Source: Thinopyrum elongatum (lineage: Eukaryota > Streptophyta > Magnoliopsida > Poales > Poaceae). Taken from it: a stretch of 64,000 nucleotides of DNA. Shown here in pieces: positions 57,905-64,000 of this stretch. The DNA is taken from contig CM022303.1 in the NCBI GenBank assembly GCA_011799875.1, positions 72,596,535 through 72,660,534 on the forward strand, in the 5' to 3' direction. The stretch's first letter is position 1. Each line of letters begins with the position of its first letter. The notes beneath the pieces are model-generated. The model was not told the origin of the DNA, searched no databases, and saw only the letters and a list, made by a program, of their open reading frames with translations. A program made the position numbers and the translations under genes.

Positions 57905-58420
57905 AAAACAAAGGAGTGCTAGCTCACCGGGCAGAGGGGCGTCGCGGCGGTGGAGTTGAAGGTAGGGGCCGGCGGTGGAGGGGACGGGAGGGCCGGGGCG
58001 GGGATGGGCCGGCCGGAGAAGCTCGGCCAACACAGCAGGGACGCGGGGCAGCGAGAGCCGCGGCCAGCCGTGGTCGGGACCGCCACCGACGCCGCGCAGG
58101 GTCAGGGAGGAGGCGGGGTGGTCGGGGCGGTGGTGGGGTCTGGAGGATGCCGGGACGGCGGTGCGGCCGGCGGGGAGGTCGGAGCGCGCGGGGTTGGAGA
58201 GGGCAGGGGCGGGGTCGAGGTTGGTCGTCGGGTTGGAGAGGAGGGCGCGGGTGGCGAGCGGTGGCTGGGGCGGCTGGGGCTGTTGGATGCGCGCGGCGGC
58301 GCGGGTTGTGGAGGAGGCGGCGGCGTGGGCGGGTGTAGGGCGCAGCGGCGGCGATGTGGGTTGGGAGGCGCGGGGGTGGGGGAAGAATGAGTGGAGTGAG
58401 GGGCGCCGCGAGGGATAAGG
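57905..58420. other. GC-rich block in element E, possibly leader exon or captured DNA
   Basis: About 500 bases of very GC-rich DNA between AT-rich stretches. Frames of 140-175 codons are open on both strands in several phases, with Arg/Gly or Pro/Ala composition; that is expected from base composition and no domain is visible. Its place between subterminal-type repeats and the transposase gene would suit a promoter and 5' leader for minus-strand transcription. Confidence 0.4.
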
Positions 58421-58510
58421 TAATCAATGCCGACGGCATAGCCGTCGGCATAGTTTTAAGATGCCACGTGGCAAACTATACCGACGGCTATGCCGTCGGC
58501 ATAGAAGCAT
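58421..58510. repeat. Internal subterminal-type repeats of element E
   Basis: ATGCCGACGGCATAGCCGTCGGCATAG and its partner around a GCCACGTGGCAAA centre form four motif copies in two palindromic pairs. This is 4.9 kb from the right end, far from where such repeats usually lie. Confidence 0.8.
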
Positions 58511-58789
58511 CTTTTTTTTTGCAGCAGCAGCATAGTATAGCATCTGAAACTGAAAAATAGTACCACATACATCGCCAAAGGAAGAGCAATTTGACAAGTT
58601 TAAATACTTGGCTAATCCATAGGAAGCAAGCTCCGGTATTCATTAGACTTTCGTTAGGAAAACGGACTATACTCTGAAACTTTTCGGTGCCCGGGCACCG
58701 GTCCGGTTTTCGGGCACTGAAGGTTTCAGAGTAATCGTCTGTTTCCATGATGGATGGGTGTTTTTTATTTGCACTCTGCATCCGTGTAC

Positions 58790-61700
58790 AACCCGACACG
58801 GCCGTTCCCCCTCCAGGTGCCGGGCGGCGGCGCCGTCCATAGGGGGGCCACACCCCTGGAGATGCGTGCCGCCTCTTCAGACATGCCACCACACCACCCC
58901 GCATGTATGAGGGGCCGGTGCGACGCTCCGGTGGCATTGCTACCCCCCCAGGGCCCCCGTCCCGCCTAACCCTGGAGCGGTTGACCACGAGATCTAGGCC
59001 CTTCGACTTCCCACGACGGGCTTTGACCAGTGGACCTCTCCACCGGTTGTGTTAGTCAGCCCAGAGGGACACCTGGGAGCAACTCCGGGCCAAACCCACA
59101 GCTACATCCCCTCCGTGTAGACCCAACGCGTTCGTTTCCCCCCTCCAGGTGCCGACGGCGAGCCGTCTGAGGGGGGGGGCCACACCCCGGAGACGCGTGC
59201 CGCCTCTTCACACATGCCACAACACCATCCCGCATGTTGAGGGGCCGGTGCGACGCTCCAGTGCATTGCTACCCTCCCCTCAGGGCCCCCGTCCCGCCTA
59301 ACCCTGGAGCGGTTGACCACGAGATCTAGCCCTTTGACTTCACGGACGGGCTTTGACCATTGGACCTCTCCCCCCAGTTGTGTTAGGTCAGCCCAGAGGA
59401 CACCTGGAGCAACATCCGGGCCAAACCCACAGCAACATCCCCTTCGTGTAGACCCAACGCGTCCGTTTTCCCCCCCCTCCACGTGCCGGCGGCGGAGCGT
59501 CCGTGAGGGGGGCCACACCCCGGAGACGCGTGCCGCCTCTTCAGACATGCCACAACACCACCCCCGCATGTATGAGGGGCCGGTGCGACACTCCCGTGGC
59601 AAGCTACCCCCCCAGGCCCCCGTCCCGCCTAACCCTAGAGCGGTTGACCACGAGATCTAGCCCTTTGACTTCCCACGGACGGGCTTTGACCAGTGGACCT
59701 CTCCACCGGTTGTGTTAGGTCAGCCTAGAGGGACCTAGGAGCAACATCTGGGCCAAACCCACAGCTACATCCCCTCCGTGTAGACCACACGCGTCCGTTT
59801 CTCCCCTCCCATGTGCCGGCGGCGGAGCCGTCCGTGAGGGGGGCCACACCCCGGAGACGCGTGCCGCCTCTTCAGACATGCCCACAACACCACCCCGCAT
59901 GCATGAGGGCGGTGCGACGCTCCGGTGGCATGCTACCTACCCTACCCCCCCCCTCCCCCAGGGCCCCCGTCCCCCTAAACCCTGGAGCGGTTGACCACGA
60001 GATCTAGCCCTTTGACTTCCCACCGGACGGGCTTTGAACAGTGGACCCTCTCACCCGGTTGTGTTAGGTCAGCCCAGAGGGACACCTGGGAGCAACATCC
60101 GGACCAAACCCACAGCAACATCCCCTCCGTGTAACCCAACGCGTCCGTTTCCTTCCCCCTCCAGGTGCCGGTGGCGGAGCCGTCCTGGGGGGCCGCACCT
60201 CGAGAGACGCGTGTCGCTCTCTTCAGACATGCCACAACACCACCCCGCACCCTATGTATGAGGGGCCGGTGCGACGCTCCGGTGGCATTTCTACCCCCCC
60301 CCCCCAGGGCCCCCGTCCCGCCTAACCCTGGAGCGGTTGACCACGAGATCAACCCTTTGACTTCCCACGGATGGGCTTTGACCGTGGACCTCTCCACCGG
60401 TTGTGTTAGGTCAGCCCAGAGGGGCACCTGGGCACCATCCGGGCTAAACCCCAGCTACATCCCCTCCGTGTAGACCCAACGCTTCCGTTTCCCCCCCTCC
60501 AGGTGCCGGCGGCGGAGCTGTCAGTGAGGGGGGCCACACCCCGGAGACGCTTGCCGCCTCTCAGACATGCCACAACACCCGCCCCTTCAGTATGAGGGGC
60601 CGGTGCGACGCTCCTGGCATTGCTACCCCCCCTCCCCCCAGGGCCCCCGTCCGCCTAAACCCTGGAGCGGTTTCACCACAATCAGGCCCTTTGACTTCCC
60701 CGACGGGCTTTGACAGTGTGACCTCTCCACCCTGGTTGTGTTATGTCAACCCGAGGGGACACCTGGGAGCAACATCCGGGCCAAACCCACAGCAACCATC
60801 CCCTCCGTGTAGACCCAACGCGTCCGTTTCCCCCCTCTCTAGTGCCGGCGGCGGAGCCTTCCGTGAGGGGCCCACCCCGGAGACGGCCGCCTCTTCATAC
60901 ATGACACAACACACCACCCCGCATGTATGAGGGGCCCGTGCGAACCTCCGATGTATTGCACCCACCACCCCCCCTCCCCAGGGCCCCCGTCTCGCCTAAC
61001 CCTGGAGCGGTTGACCACGAGATCTAGCCGCTTTGACTTCCCACGGACGGCTTTGACCAATGGACCTCTCCACGGTTGTTTAGGTCAGCCAGAGGGACAC
61101 CTGGAGCAACTCCGGGCCAAACCCACAGCTACACCCCTCCGTGTAGACCCAACGCGTCCCCGTTTCCCCCCTCAGGTGCCGGCGGCGGAGCTCCTGTTAG
61201 GGGGCCACCTCGAAGACGCGTGCCGCCTCTTCAGACATGCCACAAAACACCCCGCATGTATGAGGGCCGGTGACGACGCTCCGGTGGCTTGCTTTCTACC
61301 CCTCCCCCCCCCCCCAGGCCCCCGTCCCACCTAACCCTGGAGGCGGTTGACCACGAGATCTAGCCCTTGACTTCCTATGGACGTGCTTTGACCAGTGGAC
61401 CTCTCCACCCTTGTGTGTAGGTCACCCAGAGGGACACCTGGGAGCACCATCCGGGCCAAACCCACACAACATCCCCTCCTGTAGACCCAACGCGTCCGTT
61501 TCCCCCTCTAGGTGCCGGCGGCGGAGCCGTCCCGTGAGGGGTGCCACACCCCGGAGACGCGTGCGCCTCTTCAGACATGCCACAAACACCACCCCGCATG
61601 TATGGGGCCGGGTAGCGGTCGATCTCCGTGCATTGCTACCCCCCCCCCCCCCCCAGGGCCCCCGTCCCACCTAACCCTGGAGGGCTGTTGACCACGAGAT

Positions 61701-62740
61701 CTAGCCCTTGGACTTCCCACGGACGGCGTTTGACCAGTGGACCTCTCCACCGGTGTGTTAGGTCAGCCCAGAGGACACCTGGGAGCAACATCCGGGCCAA
61801 ACCCAAGCTACATCCCCTCCGTGTAGACCCAACGCTTTCCTTTCCCCCTCTCCAGGTGCGGCGCGAGCCTTCCTTGAGGGGGGCCACCCCCCGGAGACAG
61901 CGTGCCACCTCATTCAGACATGCCACAACACCACCGCCGCATGTATGAGGGGCCCCGGTGCAACGCTCCGTTGGCCATTGCTACCCCCACCCCCCCTCCA
62001 GCCCCCCCCCCCCAGGGCCCCGTCCACCTAACCCATGGAGCGGTGACCATGAGATCTAGCCCTTTGACTTCCTACTGACGGCTTTGACCAGTGGACCTCT
62101 CCACCCGGTTGTGTTAGGTTTAACCCAGAGGGACACCGGAGGCAACATCCAGGCCAAACCCACAGCAACATCCCCGTCCGTGTAGACCCAACGCGTCGTT
62201 TCCCCCCTCTAGGTGCGGCGGCGGAGCCGTCCGTGAGGGGGCCAACCCTGAAGACGCGTGCCGCTCTTCAGACATGCCAAACAAACACCACCCCGCATTC
62301 TGATGATGGAGCGGGTGATGCGTCCAGTGGCAGGTTTCTCCAGTGGCACGATACCCAGGGCCCCCGTCCCGCCTAACCCTGGAGCGGGTTGACCACGAGA
62401 TCTAGCCCTTTGACTTCCCACGGACGGGCTTTGACCAGTGGACCTCTCCACCGGTTGTGTTAGGTCCAGCCCAGAGGGACACCTGGGGCAACATTCGGCC
62501 AAACCCACAGCTACATCCCCTCGTGTAGACCCAACGCTTCCGTTTCCCCACTCTCCAGGTGCCGGCGGCGGAGCCTCCGTGAGGGGGGCCACACCCCGAA
62601 CGCGTGCCGCCTCTTCAGAGATGACACCACACCACACGTTGTGGTAGGTTAAACACTTGGAAGCACGTCCCATCCGTTGACCCGATGCGCTGTTTCCCCC
62701 CCTCCAGGTGTCGCCGCCGCCGGCGGCGCCGTCTGTGGGG
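58790..62740. repeat. Tandem array of about twelve 340-bp units inside element E
   Basis: Using the GTGCCGGCGGCGGAG anchor, units start near 58816, 59149, 59483, 59814, 60165, 60503, 60842, 61176, 61512, 61856, 62213 and 62558, with a cut-down unit near 62707. Each has CGGAGACGCGTGCCGCCTCT, GAGCGGTTGACCACGAGATC, GGGCTTTGACCAGTGGACC and a GTGTAGACCCAACGCGTCCG end. Units differ mainly by one-base gaps. Frames called in this region are fragments of the repeat and not genes. Confidence 0.93.
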
Positions 62741-62869
62741 GGTCACACCCTCCGTATAGCTTCCTAAAAGTATGGTATTTTTGCTTATATCACACATGTC
62801 TACATGTAAGTAAATTAAATAATAATACATAAAAGAACAAAAAAAATTCTATACTAATGCAAAAAAAAA

Positions 62870-63333
62870 CTATGCCGACATAGCCCAGGCCAGGGAAAGA
62901 TGAACAGGGGGGGGGGGGGTGGCGCATCCGATCGATGACGTGGCATCTATGCCACGCCGCCGTCGGCATAGATGTGTGTCGGTGCGCCTCCGGATCGATG
63001 ACGTGGTCACGCGCATCTTGTGCCGACGGCCGCCCGCTAGGCTGTCCGGCAATAGATCTGGATTGCCGTTAGCCGCACGTCACGATGGGTGGCCCTTAGG
63101 CCCGCATCTATGCCGACGGCCTATGTATGGACCGACGGCTGCTGTAGGCCAAGGTTGGGTAAGCCGACGGCTTACCTGTGCCGACGGTACCCCGCGCGTC
63201 AATAGCTCTGGATAGCGCCGCCCACGGCCACCCATGCCAACGTCCTGTTTCGCTGTCGGCTGTTCAGGAGTAACGCCGACGGTGGCCGTGGGGCAATAAT
63301 ATTTGGCGCTCGGCAACGGCCCCCTGTTCCGGT
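62870..63333. repeat. Right subterminal repeats of element E
   Basis: Several copies of GCCGACGGC and GCCGTCGGCATA, less regular than on the left, up to CCTGTTCCGGTA. The irregularity is in line with the sequence quality here. Confidence 0.75.
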
Positions 63334-64000
63334 ACTTGGCCGCTGCTGCCTGGCTACGTACCCCCTGCTGGCTCCTCCTTGTTCGCTTGTGCTGTTGTAC
63401 TGCTGCTACTACTCGCGCTTTCGCACTGTCACCTCTGCTGGCTGCTCCCTACTACATAACATTGCAGTTACTGTAGGCAGTAGCTATCTTTGCTGCTGCT
63501 ACAGCTATAACCCTCTAACAGCCAATACACAGCGGCTAAACAACTTTAACATTAATAAAATTATTTGGATAGAAGTACACTTGACACCTCCATTTTATCC
63601 CATTGGACAAATCCATTTGAGGCACGATTCAATCCTATGAAAATTACAAAAGGCTATGTTTTCTAATTAATTGAAAAACGAATTACTGCAGTAGCATTTT
63701 CGGACCTATTTGAATAACCAATGGACACTAACCGTGATTGACTTTCTCTGTCATGTAGATCCAGCAAATGTGCTCAATTTGATATAGGCACTAATTCATA
63801 GAATTTACAAAACACTAGGCTACAGCCTCTGGAAAATACTAAGTGAAGTCCTAAAAAGCGAACATTCTCAGACTTATCAGAATTTCGGAGAATGCTAAAA
63901 ACTTCAGAATTCGTAAAAATTCACTCTAGCTGGAATGGAAAACTTATAACATCAAGTTGATCAAGAAAGTACTGGACAATCCGTATGGTGCCCTCTGGTA

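Larger units (their letters stand above)
49638..63337 (-). mobile_element. Element E: CACTA (En/Spm) DNA transposon, 13.7 kb
   Basis: The left end is CACTACCGGACTCGCC at 49641, preceded by GCT. The right end reads TGTTCCGGTA near 63333; the expected final GTG is blurred in this error-rich part, and host LTR sequence resumes within a few bases. Subterminal repeats with GCCGACGGC/GCCGTCGGC occur at both ends. The minus strand carries a TNP2-like transposase gene followed by a TNPA-like gene, the order known from En/Spm. The right part holds a 12-unit tandem array. All genes read right to left, so the right end is the 5' end. The coding damage makes it non-autonomous today. Confidence 0.88.
18570..64000 (+). 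mobile_element. Element A: LARD-like Gypsy retrotransposon hosting B, C, D and E
   Basis: The LTR starts TGTAACACCCCGAGAATCATG at 18570 and again at 48379. Its left copy is 18570-21333 plus 43583-45049, about 4.23 kb after removing element B. The internal domain 45050-48378 is about 3.3 kb, starts with an initiator-Met primer site and has no intact gag-pol. A 4- to 5-kb LTR with a non-coding internal domain of about 3.5 kb is the definition of a LARD, as described for Sukkula in barley. The right LTR runs past the window end, so the total length and right target duplication cannot be seen. The 5 bases before the left LTR are CAACC. Confidence 0.75.
48379..64000 (+). repeat. Element A, 3' LTR, split by CACTA element E and cut by the window end
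   Basis: 48379-49640 matches 18570 to about 19855. About 63335-64000 matches about 19860-20530. The left copy has about 24 bp (after AAAATGTTGGTTG near 18720) that the right copy lacks. The part after 63335 shows many one-base deletions against the left copy. Confidence 0.85.

Noticed and set aside
57916..58451. Open frames of 140-175 codons on both strands
   Set aside because: Extremely GC-rich DNA gives overlapping frames in all phases. Arg/Gly and Pro/Ala content mirrors base composition.
58854..62673. Many open frames in the tandem array
   Set aside because: They are the same repeat unit read in different phases after one-base gaps. None continues through a unit consistently.
58790..62740. 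CRISPR-like array
   Set aside because: The 340-bp units are themselves repeated with no unique spacers, and the context is a plant transposon.

Overview
This window looks like intergenic DNA of a large grass genome of the wheat/barley/rye type (Triticeae). It holds almost nothing but transposable elements nested inside one another. Evidence: an LTR whose ends and body match the Angela/WIS/BARE-1 Copia group, an Athila-type Gypsy element with GACGTATCA-type LTR ends, a LARD-like Gypsy element with an LTR over 4 kb, a CACTA transposon with GCCGACGGC/GCCGTCGGC subterminal repeats, and a Helitron with the hairpin-CTAG terminus common in grasses. I see no tRNA, rRNA, CRISPR array or intact single-copy host gene. 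Family names come from recalled sequence features, not from a search.

Layout. 1-9396: Angela/WIS-type Copia DNA in the order internal-LTR-internal-LTR. 9397-10514: GC-rich retroposon ending in poly(A). 10584-17491: candidate Helitron on the minus strand. It carries two (TA)n-flanked inverted-repeat elements, a 131-bp solo LTR with target-site duplication, and fragments of unrecognised genes, one of them with introns. 17492-18569: spacer and a minus-strand retroposon tail. 18570 to the window end: one LARD-like Gypsy element (A) that hosts everything else. Its 5' LTR is split by an Athila-type Gypsy element (B, minus strand, 21334-43577, duplication GTGAT). B's own 5' LTR is split by a solo LTR (C, 30014-32481, duplication GATGA) and by a Copia element (D, 33632-43206, duplication TTATA). 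A's internal domain lies at 45050-48378. A's 3' LTR starts at 48379 and is split by a 13.7-kb CACTA element (E, 49641 to about 63334), then resumes until the window ends.

The insertion order follows from the nesting: A first, then B into A's 5' LTR, then C and D into B, and E into A's 3' LTR. The nested insertions are supported by matching target-site duplications that I read directly. The coding parts are decayed. B has an almost readable gag-pol with two nonsense codons and one frameshift. D has a heavily degraded polyprotein between near-identical LTRs. E has a TNP2-like transposase with six nonsense codons and a frameshift, and a TNPA-like gene with one nonsense codon. A appears never to have been autonomous.

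A technical warning: 1 to about 6800 and about 58800-64000 show dense single-base deletions against sister copies inside the window, whereas about 6830-58000 does not. These two blocks look like poorly polished assembly and should not be over-read.
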